Program-made: the position numbers and the translations under genes | DNA from: an uncultured Sphingomonas sp. | GTDB lineage: Bacteria > Pseudomonadota > Alphaproteobacteria > Sphingomonadales > Sphingomonadaceae | Length of the DNA stretch: 64,000 bases | Assembly: GCF_937859915.1 (NCBI RefSeq) | Contig: NZ_CALMAW010000062.1 | Coordinates: forward strand, 1-64,000 | Reading direction: 5' to 3' | Shown here: positions 1 through 9,012 of the stretch, piece after piece | Numbering within the stretch: position 1 is the first letter of the stretch | Layout of the letters: each line of letters starts with the position of its first letter | Notes under the pieces: generated by a model | Told to the model about the DNA's origin: nothing | What the model saw: the letters and a program-made list of their open reading frames with translations, nothing else | Database searches by the model: none

Positions 1-64
1 TGGCAACGACAAGTGATAGGCGCGCTGCCGCCTTAGCCGGGGTGTCCGGCGCAGCACCCGTCAA

Positions 65-595
65 ATGTCGAAGGAAACCACAATGAACGTGCTTCTGGCC
101 GATCATGCCCATCGCGTGATCAAGATCCCCGCGACCTCGATCAGGTCGATCATCGGCGTCGAGCATGCCGATCTTCCCGGGGATAAGAAGGGCTGCAAGT
201 CGATCCTCCGCTACGATTTCGGCGCCGGCCCGATGTTCGCCTGGCTGCGCACCGCGGCAGAGCAGGTGATGGTCCAGGCGACGAAGTTCGCGCCCGCGCC
301 ATGGGTGCCGCTCACGACGACCGAAGGCGACGACGTCTATCTGCTCGCGCCGTCCATCATTGCGACCCACGGGCTCGACCCTGACGAATGCGCCGGCGCC
401 AACACGCGGGTCGACTTCGACGCGTTCGGCGATGGGCGCGAGATCAAGTTCGCGACGGTCGTCGAGACCGACGACGAGATCGAGGCAGCCAGGGCCGTCG
501 TCGAGGCCAGCCTTGCCGAGGCGCTCCAGCCGAAACCCGCGCAGCTCAACAGCCCTCGTCCCGCACGGCGCGCCCGCAATCACGCCAAGCGCTGA
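65..595 (+). CDS. hypothetical phage protein
   Basis: 176-aa ORF, compact co-directional phage-like gene order; no recognised domain. Confidence 0.6.
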   Translation: MSKETTMNVLLADHAHRVIKIPATSIRSIIGVEHADLPGDKKGCKSILRYDFGAGPMFAWLRTAAEQVMVQATKFAPAPWVPLTTTEGDDVYLLAPSIIATHGLDPDECAGANTRVDFDAFGDGREIKFATVVETDDEIEAARAVVEASLAEALQPKPAQLNSPRPARRARNHAKR

Positions 596-628
596 GCCAC
601 CCGACCACCATCATAAGGATCGAACCCC

Positions 629-928
629 ATGGCCGACGATAGCACCACCACGACCGCCCCGACCGACGCCGAAGTCGCTCAGGCTCAGCAGGTCATCGCA
701 GCCTCGCAGGCAGCCGCGGCGGCGGCGCAGGCGGCCAAGATGAAGCCGATCACCGACTTCGTCGCGTCCGACAGCGCCGCCCAGGTGCGCGCCGCGCTCG
801 AGGCGCTGCTGCCGGCGTTCATCATGGACCAGACCTATGGCGCCTCGATCAACGCTGCTCTGACCGGGCTGCGCAATCTTGGCGTGCCGCTGCCGGCCGC
901 GGCGCCCGCGTCGGCGCCGACCGCCTAA
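629..928 (+). CDS. hypothetical protein, Ala-rich N-terminus
   Basis: 99-aa ORF in the same gene train. Confidence 0.6.
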   Translation: MADDSTTTTAPTDAEVAQAQQVIAASQAAAAAAQAAKMKPITDFVASDSAAQVRAALEALLPAFIMDQTYGASINAALTGLRNLGVPLPAAAPASAPTA

Positions 929-958
929 GCCCCACGCGTCCAGGTCGAGGAGAACCCC

Positions 959-1120
959 GTGGCCAGCCTGACCGACCTTTCCTTGAGCACCACAACCCTT
1001 CCGGCCGGGACGACCGTGGGCGCGGTGCTGGCCGTGATCCAGGGCGTCTCGGCCGCGATCGTGCAGACCTATGTGCCGTCCGAGGACTTCTCGGACTATC
1101 GCAACAGTGAGAACCTCTGA
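959..1120 (+). CDS. small hypothetical phage protein (53 aa, GTG start)
   Basis: Read directly: GTG at 959, VASLTDLSLSTTTLPAGTTVGAVLAVIQGVSAAIVQTYVPSEDFSDYRNSENL, TGA at 1118-1120 overlapping the next ATG; below the ORF-track length cutoff; upstream gaggag. Confidence 0.65.
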   Translation: MASLTDLSLSTTTLPAGTTVGAVLAVIQGVSAAIVQTYVPSEDFSDYRNSENL

Positions 1121-1779
1121 TGGGGGTCAATGTCACCGCCACAGGGGCGGCAGCAGCCTTCGCCCAGCCTCAGCTCGTCAACGGCACGTGGGAGCTCGTC
1201 CAGACGGCCGCGCTGCCGGTCGTTGCCGTAGCGACGGTCTATGCACTGTCCATCACCGAGACGAACGACGGCTATGCCAATAGCCCGCACACGACCGCGC
1301 TGAGCGTCACCATGCTGCCGCCAAGCAATTCTGACGTCAACGCGACGAGGGGTAACGTCAACGTGCCGCCCGAGCGCCTGGTCACGCTGGGGCTTGTGCC
1401 GTCCATCTCGAACGTCACGCCGCTGACGACCGAGAGCGCCTATACGTGGAAGGCGCCGTTCGGCCCGACCGATCGCGTCGGCTATGCGATGGACTGGTCG
1501 GCACTGCTGTTCGAGGACGATCTGATCGAGGACATCCTCGCGATCACGGTATCGCCGCAGGGCGCCGCGCTCGGCGTCTCGATCGACACCACGACGGGTC
1601 GGGGACCGAAGATCGACACCGGCGGGACCATGATCGGGCTGCACTTCCGCGACACCGGCGACACCACGGTCTCGTCGTTCTCCGGCGCCGGCATCAGCGT
1701 CGGCATCTCGGTCCAGATATCTACCATAGCGGGCGACGTTCTCACTCGGACCGCCGCGCTGATCGTGAGGCAGCTATGA
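1120..1779 (+). CDS. hypothetical phage structural-type protein
   Basis: 219-aa ORF translationally coupled to neighbours by ATGA-type overlaps; Thr/Val/Ser-rich beta-type composition. Confidence 0.6.
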   Translation: MGVNVTATGAAAAFAQPQLVNGTWELVQTAALPVVAVATVYALSITETNDGYANSPHTTALSVTMLPPSNSDVNATRGNVNVPPERLVTLGLVPSISNVTPLTTESAYTWKAPFGPTDRVGYAMDWSALLFEDDLIEDILAITVSPQGAALGVSIDTTTGRGPKIDTGGTMIGLHFRDTGDTTVSSFSGAGISVGISVQISTIAGDVLTRTAALIVRQL

Positions 1780-2015
1780 CCGAGATCCGGGACGGCGCGC
1801 GCATCCGCGTCACGATCGACGGCGTCTACGACGGCATCGCGGGCGTGCAAGGCGACCAGCTTTGGTTTCCGAGCACGAACCGCATGCCGCAGCCGAAGAC
1901 GATGACGGCGATCGTCGGCGACACCATCGCTTCGGTCTGGGTGGCCCGCGCGCCCGGTTTCAGCAGCAAGGCGCCGTACCTGGTCGCCACCATCCTCACC
2001 AGCAGCCCCGCCTAA
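1776..2015 (+). CDS. hypothetical protein
   Basis: 79-aa reading MTEIRDGARIRVTIDGVYDG...; ATG overlaps the preceding stop. Confidence 0.55.
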   Translation: MTEIRDGARIRVTIDGVYDGIAGVQGDQLWFPSTNRMPQPKTMTAIVGDTIASVWVARAPGFSSKAPYLVATILTSSPA

Positions 2016-2030
2016 ACCCAGGAGACCTCC

Positions 2031-2639
2031 ATGTTCCGCAAGGCTATCCTCGCCGCAGCGCTGCTGCTGGCGAGCCTTCCGCTCGTCGCCGCCCCGGCTG
2101 CTGCCGCGAACCTCAACATCAAGGACGGCAACAGCACCGCCCAGGTGCTGTGCGCCATCTCGATGTCCGATGGCTCGCTCTCCGAGTGCAACATCCTCAC
2201 CGATACGACGGGCACGAAGATTGACCCGGCGACCAAGCAGTTGCAGCAGTCGACAATCACGACGCTCGGCTCGCCGTTCCAGGCGGGTGGCTCGATCGGG
2301 AACACCTCGTTCGGCATCAGCGGGACGCTGCCGGCCTTCGCCGCGCCGCCCACGGTTAACTTTGGCACGCTGAATGGCGCCGCGACGGACGCGACCCTTC
2401 AGTTGATCAAGACGAATACCAAACCGGCGACCAGCTTCGGCGCCGTAACCGTCGGCACAGCCTTCACCCCCGGCATCGGTCTCGCCGCGATCTGCACGGC
2501 AGCAGGCAACATCGTGCTGAACGGATCGGACGGATCCGCAATCACGGTCCCCGTGAACATCGGGTTCAACCAGTTCGGCTTCGGCGTCGCGAAGGTCGCG
2601 AGCCAGACGGCGACCTGCACCTTCACCAACCTTCTCTAA
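2031..2639 (+). CDS. hypothetical exported protein
   Basis: N-terminal signal peptide-like MFRKAILAAALLLASLPLVAAPAAAA; RBS aggag upstream. Confidence 0.65.
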   Translation: MFRKAILAAALLLASLPLVAAPAAAANLNIKDGNSTAQVLCAISMSDGSLSECNILTDTTGTKIDPATKQLQQSTITTLGSPFQAGGSIGNTSFGISGTLPAFAAPPTVNFGTLNGAATDATLQLIKTNTKPATSFGAVTVGTAFTPGIGLAAICTAAGNIVLNGSDGSAITVPVNIGFNQFGFGVAKVASQTATCTFTNLL

Positions 2640-2663
2640 GCCTTCAGATCAAGGATCACCCCC

Positions 2664-5492
2664 ATGGTGAACACCGTCCTCGCGCCAGCGCCACAGGCTG
2701 CCGCAACGTCCAGCTTCACGCCAACGCCGGCTGCGCTGCGCACGTCACTCGACGAGACAGTGCAGATGGGCGCCGTCGCGATGACGCCGTTTGCCGCGAT
2801 CCAGGCGCTGCCCGGCACTGCGATCTATGTCGATCCGACCGAGACCTATCAGCAGATGTTCGGCGCTGGCGCGGCTCTGACCGAGAGCACCTGCTATGTG
2901 CTCGCCAACTTCTGCACACCAGCGCAGCGCAAGGCGCTTCTGACGATGGCGTTCGGGACGGATGGCTTCTCGACCTGTCGCATCCAAATGGGGACGTCCG
3001 ATTTCACATGGCGTGGCACGTCGGGCTACTACACATATTCCGACGCCGACGATGGTACCGACGCAACGCTTCCGAATTTCACGATCGCAAAGGATATGGA
3101 ATACATCATTCCAGTCTTGCGCGAGGCGCTGGCGATCAATCCACGCCTCAAGTTTATCTTCTGCCCGTGGTCCCCACCCGCGTTTCTGAAGACAATAAAT
3201 TCACTGCTAGGGTCGGTCAACGGCGTCCTCAACACCTTCAATGGCACGCCAGCAAATTACGCCATCTATGCCACCTATTTCGTCAAGGCACTGACGGCTT
3301 ACCGCGCAGCTGGCATCCCTGTGTGGGCCGTGACGATGCAGAACGAGGGAAACTACGGACCCTCGACCTATCCGGGCTGCGTCTGGACGGGCGTGCAGAT
3401 GGCCGCGTTCGCCGACATACTCGGGCCAGCGCTAGCAGGCGCCGGCTTTGGTCATGTCAAAATCCTTACCGGCGATATGAATTGGTCGAACGCGACGGGC
3501 TACACCGGCGCAAGCGGGGACCTCGTAACGAACGTATGGGCCGACGCTACCGCGGCGGGCTATGTCACAGGTGCTGGCTATCACGGGTATTCCACGGCCG
3601 GAGCGCACGAATTTGAGCTGTCGCGCGCGAAGAATAACCTCAACAAGGAAATCCACTTCACGGAGATGTGCTCGGTAGGAAGCTTGAGCAATAAGCAAAT
3701 CCTCCAGCAGCATCTCGCCAATGCGATCATTGGATCAATCCGCTGCGGCGCTAACAGCGTCACGTTCTGGAACCTGTTTCTTGAGCCCCTCAGCAACGGC
3801 CTGTATCAGCCTTTCGCACCCGCCTATGCGATCGTGGCGCCTTGCGCGACGGTTTCAACGGACGGCAATGCGACGGTCGTTAAGCGCCCCGAATATATGG
3901 CACTCGCCCACCTCACCAACGTAATGAGACCGGGCGCGCGCCGCTGTAAGAGCACGTCGTTCGGTGTCGGCGAGAGCGATCTTGTCGTCCAGAATGTGGC
4001 TTTCACGAATCCCGACGGCACGACTGGCATTCTGCTCTTCAACAATGCGACGACCGCGCAGTCTGTGTCGATCGTGGAAGGCCCGTCCGGTTTTGTATCG
4101 TTCCTGACGCTTGCGGCGGGTGACATCGTGTCGGTGAATTACGCCGCGCCGAAGAGCGTCGCCGCTACCGGTACTCTTACTGCACCTGGGCCTGTCACCG
4201 GCTTGACAGCCACGTCGGCGAATGGCGTCAATACGTTGTCGTGGACCGCGCCATCCGCGCCGGATGCTAGCGGTCTCGGTGGATATCAGGTCCGCCGCAG
4301 CACGACCTCTGGCGCAGAGGTCATCACCAACGGCGCAGCGCTTGCGGGGGATACGTCGTTCGTCGATTTGGATACGGTCGTCGGCACGACATACTTCTAT
4401 CAGGTGTTCCCGCTTAGTGCCGGCGGATTTGCTACAACGAGCCCAGAAACCTCCGTTTTGACGGCCGCGAGCAAGCCCGGCGCCCCCACAATCACAGTGG
4501 CGAGCGGCAACGCACAGAATATCATCTCGCTCTCCAAATCACCGAACACGAATGGTGCCGCCATTTCGGGATATAATATATTCCGGTCCACCACGGCTGG
4601 TGGAGAAGGGACGACGCCATACGCCTCGAACCAGTCGCTGCCCTACACGGACACGGCTGCCGCCAACGGCACGGCTTATTACTACACGGCGGCGGCGATT
4701 AACTCGGTCGGCGCGGGCGCGCAGAGTGCCGAGGTATCAGCAACCCCCGGCGCTTCTCCGGTGCACTATATGAGCGTGTCCGGTAGCAACTCGAACGCCT
4801 ATGCTAATGGCAGCACGGCAAACCGCGGCACGGACAGCTTTATCGATGCAACGGTTTGGAGCGCCCTAACGGCATATCAAGGCGCGACTAGCGGCAAGAA
4901 TATGCCGCTAGTTCATACTTGGTCCTCCGGCACCGCGGGGGCGTCCAATGCGTCATGGAACTTCTGCATGGGGCCAACCAATCTGCCCACGTTGCTGTTT
5001 TTTACAGCGGCGGGCGTTTACGGCTCGGCCGTAGGCTCCGCTGCGCTCAGCACAGTTTTCACTCCGGGCGCTGCAAACGGTATTTATCTTCGTGCGGCTC
5101 TCAATCTTGGTACGACGGCGGTAACATCGGCAATCATGGTCGGCGGTTCGACCGTTAACGGGGCTAACTCAGGCGGCACGGCATTTTCGGTGCCAGCGGG
5201 CTCGGCGGCGTTCTTCTACTCGACGGACGGAATCACGTGGACGCAGCTGGGCAGCACCGTCACTGGCCTCCCGACGACCGGCCTCAACCAAAAGGGCGGC
5301 GCACCCGTCGTCGGGCACAATGGCAACTCGGACACGCCGCCAACCGGCAAGTTCTTCAAGGCGATCGTCCGCAATTCGACAGCGATCCTGTGGAACCCGG
5401 ACTTTACTATCCAGGCTTCGGCTATCGCATCGTTCGCCGATACCGCGCCGACGCCGAACACCTGGAATATCAACAACTCGACGGAGGTATAA
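2664..5492 (+). CDS. GH30-like glycoside hydrolase with two fibronectin type III-like repeats and a C-terminal beta-rich domain
   Basis: Motifs VTMQNEGNYGPSTYPGC (acid/base region) and IHFTEMCSVG (nucleophile region) resemble GH30; two FN3-type repeats around residues 505-700; no clear signal peptide. Confidence 0.75.
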   Translation: MVNTVLAPAPQAAATSSFTPTPAALRTSLDETVQMGAVAMTPFAAIQALPGTAIYVDPTETYQQMFGAGAALTESTCYVLANFCTPAQRKALLTMAFGTDGFSTCRIQMGTSDFTWRGTSGYYTYSDADDGTDATLPNFTIAKDMEYIIPVLREALAINPRLKFIFCPWSPPAFLKTINSLLGSVNGVLNTFNGTPANYAIYATYFVKALTAYRAAGIPVWAVTMQNEGNYGPSTYPGCVWTGVQMAAFADILGPALAGAGFGHVKILTGDMNWSNATGYTGASGDLVTNVWADATAAGYVTGAGYHGYSTAGAHEFELSRAKNNLNKEIHFTEMCSVGSLSNKQILQQHLANAIIGSIRCGANSVTFWNLFLEPLSNGLYQPFAPAYAIVAPCATVSTDGNATVVKRPEYMALAHLTNVMRPGARRCKSTSFGVGESDLVVQNVAFTNPDGTTGILLFNNATTAQSVSIVEGPSGFVSFLTLAAGDIVSVNYAAPKSVAATGTLTAPGPVTGLTATSANGVNTLSWTAPSAPDASGLGGYQVRRSTTSGAEVITNGAALAGDTSFVDLDTVVGTTYFYQVFPLSAGGFATTSPETSVLTAASKPGAPTITVASGNAQNIISLSKSPNTNGAAISGYNIFRSTTAGGEGTTPYASNQSLPYTDTAAANGTAYYYTAAAINSVGAGAQSAEVSATPGASPVHYMSVSGSNSNAYANGSTANRGTDSFIDATVWSALTAYQGATSGKNMPLVHTWSSGTAGASNASWNFCMGPTNLPTLLFFTAAGVYGSAVGSAALSTVFTPGAANGIYLRAALNLGTTAVTSAIMVGGSTVNGANSGGTAFSVPAGSAAFFYSTDGITWTQLGSTVTGLPTTGLNQKGGAPVVGHNGNSDTPPTGKFFKAIVRNSTAILWNPDFTIQASAIASFADTAPTPNTWNINNSTEV

Positions 5493-5495
5493 GCC

Positions 5496-6764
5496 ATGAT
5501 CCGCACCCTCATCGCCGCAGCCCTAGCGCTGCTCACCACTCCCGCTATCGCCGCGACGGTCCCGATCGCACCTGGCACGCTCAACGTCCAACAGGGCGAC
5601 ATCCTCGTCGCCAGCAAGCCACTGACGAACGCTATCACGGCGGCGCGCACAATGGTTCAGCCAGCCGCGTCTTACTGGATTGACCGGATGACCGGGCAGA
5701 AGTTCTATCTGTCGGGCGGCGCCACGACGCTCGGCGTGCTTGGCCCGGCGACGAGCGGCTATGTCGCAAACGGCTTCCACTATCAGGTGATGGATGGCCA
5801 AGCCGCGACAGTAGTCGCCCCTGTCGCTCCTGTGGCACCGATTACCCCTGTCGTCCCGCCAGGCTCGGCCGGTCCGCTCTACGGCATCAACGTGAGCGGC
5901 GGCGAGTTCGGCGGTGCATCTGCCATCGCGGGCGCCCTGATCCCCGTTCCGGCCGACCTCGCCGCCTATCATGCGGTCGGCTACAACCTGTTTCGCATCC
6001 CGTTCAAGGCGGGCCAGCTTGATACCGCCCTGCCCAAGCTGGTCGCGCTCGCGAATTGGTGCGTGACGAACAGCGTCCCGTGCATGTTCGATCGCCACGA
6101 ATATAGCTGGCCAGCCGTCGCCGATCAGGTAGCGTTCGCGGTCAAGTTCGACAGCCTCATGCCCAAGAGCGCGTTCGTCCAGCTCGACCTGATGAATGAG
6201 CCGGGTGGCTTCACTGCCTCCAATGCCTGGGATCAATGGGCAACCGACGAGCAGGCCATCGTGACCGGCATTCGCAAGGCGGGCGTCACGCGGCGCCTAT
6301 GGGTCGAATGGTACAGCTACAGCGCCGCCTTCCGCTTCGACAAAGGCAAGCGCGCTCCGGCCGCCTGCGATAGCGCCGCCTGCGCGATGGCAAAGCTCCC
6401 CGGTGGCACCATCATTGATCCGCTGCACCTGACGGGTCTCGAAGGTCACCGCTACTTCGACAGCAATAGCTCGGGCACGCACAATAGCTGTGCCACGTTC
6501 ACCAACATCATGGCCTTCGCACAGCAGGCAATCCCGTTCGGCATGCCGGTGATGATCGGCGAGACCGGCCTGGGCAACAGCACGACCGGCATGTCGCCGA
6601 CTTGCACTGCGCTCGCGCCTCAGGTGATGGCCGAGATCAAGGCTGCACCGAACCTCTATGGGGTGACCTGGTGGGGTGGTGGCCTGCATTGGTCCACAAG
6701 CTACCTGTTCCGAACGCTGCCCGATGCCACCTCGCCCTATATCCAGATGACAACGGGGAAGTGA
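5496..6764 (+). CDS. GH5-type glycoside hydrolase (cellulase-like), exported
   Basis: Signal peptide MIRTLIAAALALLTTPAIAA; FRIPFK, LDLMNEPGG and PVMIGETGLG match GH5 catalytic blocks; Pro/Val linker VAPVAPVAPITPVVPP. Confidence 0.8.
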   Translation: MIRTLIAAALALLTTPAIAATVPIAPGTLNVQQGDILVASKPLTNAITAARTMVQPAASYWIDRMTGQKFYLSGGATTLGVLGPATSGYVANGFHYQVMDGQAATVVAPVAPVAPITPVVPPGSAGPLYGINVSGGEFGGASAIAGALIPVPADLAAYHAVGYNLFRIPFKAGQLDTALPKLVALANWCVTNSVPCMFDRHEYSWPAVADQVAFAVKFDSLMPKSAFVQLDLMNEPGGFTASNAWDQWATDEQAIVTGIRKAGVTRRLWVEWYSYSAAFRFDKGKRAPAACDSAACAMAKLPGGTIIDPLHLTGLEGHRYFDSNSSGTHNSCATFTNIMAFAQQAIPFGMPVMIGETGLGNSTTGMSPTCTALAPQVMAEIKAAPNLYGVTWWGGGLHWSTSYLFRTLPDATSPYIQMTTGK

Positions 6765-7057
6765 TGCGGACAGCGACCCTAAGCGACCAGCGCTTGGTCG
6801 CCTCGATCCTCGCCCCCGGCGTCCACCTAGTCCGCTTCTTCCCGGACGCAGGCCGACACTACGATCGCATGATCGTCGTCACCGAACGGAACGGCGGGCG
6901 CGAGCTTCACCTGTCCGGGTGGATCGGCAAGCCGCTCGACCGGTCGGAATGGCTGGCGGCCCGCGACGCGCTCTTCCCGGCAGCGGAGGTTGTCGTCTTC
7001 GAGCGCCTGCGGGCGGACGGCGTCTTCTCGCATCGGCGGTTGCCGCTGCGGCGATAG
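6764..7057 (+). CDS. hypothetical protein
   Basis: MRTATLSDQRLVASILAPG...; ATG overlaps the TGA of the GH5 gene. Confidence 0.55.
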   Translation: MRTATLSDQRLVASILAPGVHLVRFFPDAGRHYDRMIVVTERNGGRELHLSGWIGKPLDRSEWLAARDALFPAAEVVVFERLRADGVFSHRRLPLRR

Positions 7058-7133
7058 CCGGCGCGCCTACCGCGGGGAGCGGGAACGAAGGCGCGCCGGC
7101 CGAGCGGGAATGCTCGCATAGTTAACGGCTGTT

Positions 7134-7451
7134 GTGGCCGACCCTTTAGTCACGGAGCGAGGTGCCTTGATGGACACCACTACCCTATTCCGGGCGGTCA
7201 GCTTGGCGATGTGCGTCGTCGTCTGCGGCGCGCTTTCACCGGCGACATGGCGCGTCGTCGCCAGGCGGCAGCGCTCGCTCGATCCGATTTGGTTCTCGGT
7301 CTTCTTCCTGTTCCTGAACCGGATCGCATTCCTGTTCCAGGGGATGACCGGCATCGGGTGGATGCTCGACTGGTGCTACGTCTCAGCGATCATCGCGACC
7401 GGGATCTTCTCCATCAACGCATGGGGGTACATTCGTCATGAGCGTCCCTGA
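7134..7451 (+). CDS. small membrane protein, possible holin-type
   Basis: 105 aa with several hydrophobic segments, located in the lysis-like region; true start may be internal. Confidence 0.5.
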   Translation: MADPLVTERGALMDTTTLFRAVSLAMCVVVCGALSPATWRVVARRQRSLDPIWFSVFFLFLNRIAFLFQGMTGIGWMLDWCYVSAIIATGIFSINAWGYIRHERP

Positions 7452-7926
7452 TGCCGTGTCCAATGTGAAGATCGTGGCCCAGTCTGGCCTGTTCGGCACG
7501 GGCATTACGCTCGGCAACGCGCTGATCGGCATCTTGAACCTGATCTGTGGCGGCGCCCTGGTCGCCTTCATCCGCACGCGTCCGAAGATAATGGAGATCG
7601 GCAACCTGCGCCGGAAGGACGAGTTCGACCTGATGAGTGAGCGGATCGCTAAGCTGGAGGGGAATATCGAGACGGAGCGCGCCGGACGTGAGGCTGAGCG
7701 GGTTCGACACGAAGCCGAGGTCGCCATCCTGCGGCACAGCGTCGCCAACTCCAACACATGTCTCGACGCCATCCTGTTGCTGCTCGAGGCGGCTCCGGAG
7801 AAAGCGGCCGAGCACGCGGCCAAGATCCGGAAGATGCGCGAAGATATGCGCGACCGCGAGGAGCGCGAGAAGTCCAGCTTCGCCGCAGCCAAGATCGCGG
7901 CGACCGCCATCCCGCTGAAGGATTGA
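7438..7926 (+). CDS. membrane-anchored coiled-coil protein (possible spanin-like or lysis-module protein)
   Basis: N-terminal hydrophobic stretch followed by a charged heptad-rich region; overlaps the previous gene. Confidence 0.5.
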   Translation: MSVPDAVSNVKIVAQSGLFGTGITLGNALIGILNLICGGALVAFIRTRPKIMEIGNLRRKDEFDLMSERIAKLEGNIETERAGREAERVRHEAEVAILRHSVANSNTCLDAILLLLEAAPEKAAEHAAKIRKMREDMRDREEREKSSFAAAKIAATAIPLKD

Positions 7927-7929
7927 GAC

Positions 7930-8460
7930 GAGCCCCGCCGCCGCAAGAGGTGCAAACGGCGGAACTCTGAGGCCAGGCAAGTTGGGGTTGCCTGCCCCTG
8001 CGCGCTCAACGGACGGCGAACCGAAGATGTTGCGAGCCCCGCCGCGGGTTTCCGCCGCGACGAGGCTCTAAGGTCGGACGAGTTGCGGCCCAGACCGACC
8101 CTGCGCGCGCCATAGCGATCTCATTACGAAGATGCGAGCCCCGCCGCGCAAGAGGTCGCCGCGGGGCTCTAAGACCGCCCTCATCAGGAAGGAAGCCGAC
8201 GGCCCTTTCGCGCTAACCACCGAAATCGAAAGATAGGTCCATGCAGGAGCATCCTCGCGCTCGCCTAGCTCGGCTGTTCGGCCTGGCGCTTGCCTATGAT
8301 CGCCGACGTATTGAGCGAGTCCAATTCCTCGCGCCTGGCACACTGCCGACGCTGCCAGGTCCTTGGACGATCTACCGCTTCTAGAAACGAGCCCCGCCGG
8401 CCGGGTGAGGCAGCGGGACTCTAAGGCCGCGAAACACCCGCAGCGGTCAGGCGGCCCTGC
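7930..8460 (+). repeat. tandem array of four two-hairpin elements (P1 GAGCCCCGCCGC..CTC, conserved TAA/TGA joint, P2 variable, then CCCTGCGCG)
   Basis: Copies start at 7930, 8034, 8136 and 8389. P1 spans 7930-7967, 8034-8068, 8136-8169, 8389-8421. P2 pairs: CAGGCAA/TTGCCTG, GGTCGG/CCGACC, GACCG/CGGCC (one mismatch), GGCCGC/GCGGCC. Confidence 0.8.
8241..8384 (+). CDS. small hypothetical protein (47 aa)
   Basis: MQEHPRARLARLFGLALAYDRRRIERVQFLAPGTLPTLPGPWTIYRF; preceded by atcgaaagataggtccATG, matching the leader of the 8494 gene (atcgaaggataggtccATG); absent from ORF track. Confidence 0.6.
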   Translation: MQEHPRARLARLFGLALAYDRRRIERVQFLAPGTLPTLPGPWTIYRF

Positions 8461-8493
8461 GAGCTTCAACACCCACCATCGAAGGATAGGTCC

Positions 8494-9012
8494 ATGACCC
8501 CACTCGCCTGGGGGCGCAGAGTCGCGCCCGATTTCCGAGCTCGCGTGCGCGCGATCGCTGATGGTCTCAGCACCGACCCGAATTATCTGATGGCGTGCAT
8601 GGCGTTCGAGAGCGCCGGCACCTTCCGGCCGGACGTGAAGAACGGTGCGGGCTCAGGCGCGGTCGGGCTGATCCAGTTCATGCCCCAGACCGCAGGTCAG
8701 CTTCACACCACGACGGGCAAGCTGGCCCTGATGACGGCGGTCGACCAGCTGGACTTCGTCGACCTCTACTTCCGCCCCTGGCGCGGACGGATGCACAACC
8801 TCGGCGACGTCTACATGCCGATCCTGTGGCCCGACGCGGTCGGCAAGCCGGACAGCTACGTGATGTTCAGCGAGGGCGATGCGCACCCGGCGCGCTACCT
8901 CCAGAACCGTGGCCTCGATGCCGACCATAGCGGGCGGATCACGCGCGGTGAGGTCTGCGCGGCGGTCGCGGCGAAGCTGGCAGCGGGAATGTTGCCGGCG
9001 AATGCGGCATGA
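8494..9012 (+). CDS. putative phage endolysin / transglycosylase-like muramidase with EF-hand loop
   Basis: AFESAGTFRPDVKNGAGSGAVGLIQFMPQTA resembles the SLT/GH23 catalytic region; C-terminal DADHSGRITRGE matches the EF-hand loop. Confidence 0.75.
   Translation: MTPLAWGRRVAPDFRARVRAIADGLSTDPNYLMACMAFESAGTFRPDVKNGAGSGAVGLIQFMPQTAGQLHTTTGKLALMTAVDQLDFVDLYFRPWRGRMHNLGDVYMPILWPDAVGKPDSYVMFSEGDAHPARYLQNRGLDADHSGRITRGEVCAAVAAKLAAGMLPANAA

Noticed and set aside
7930-8460. CRISPR array interpretation of the repeated units
   Set aside because: Repeats are degenerate, about 100 bp apart with structured rather than unique spacers, and no cas genes are visible
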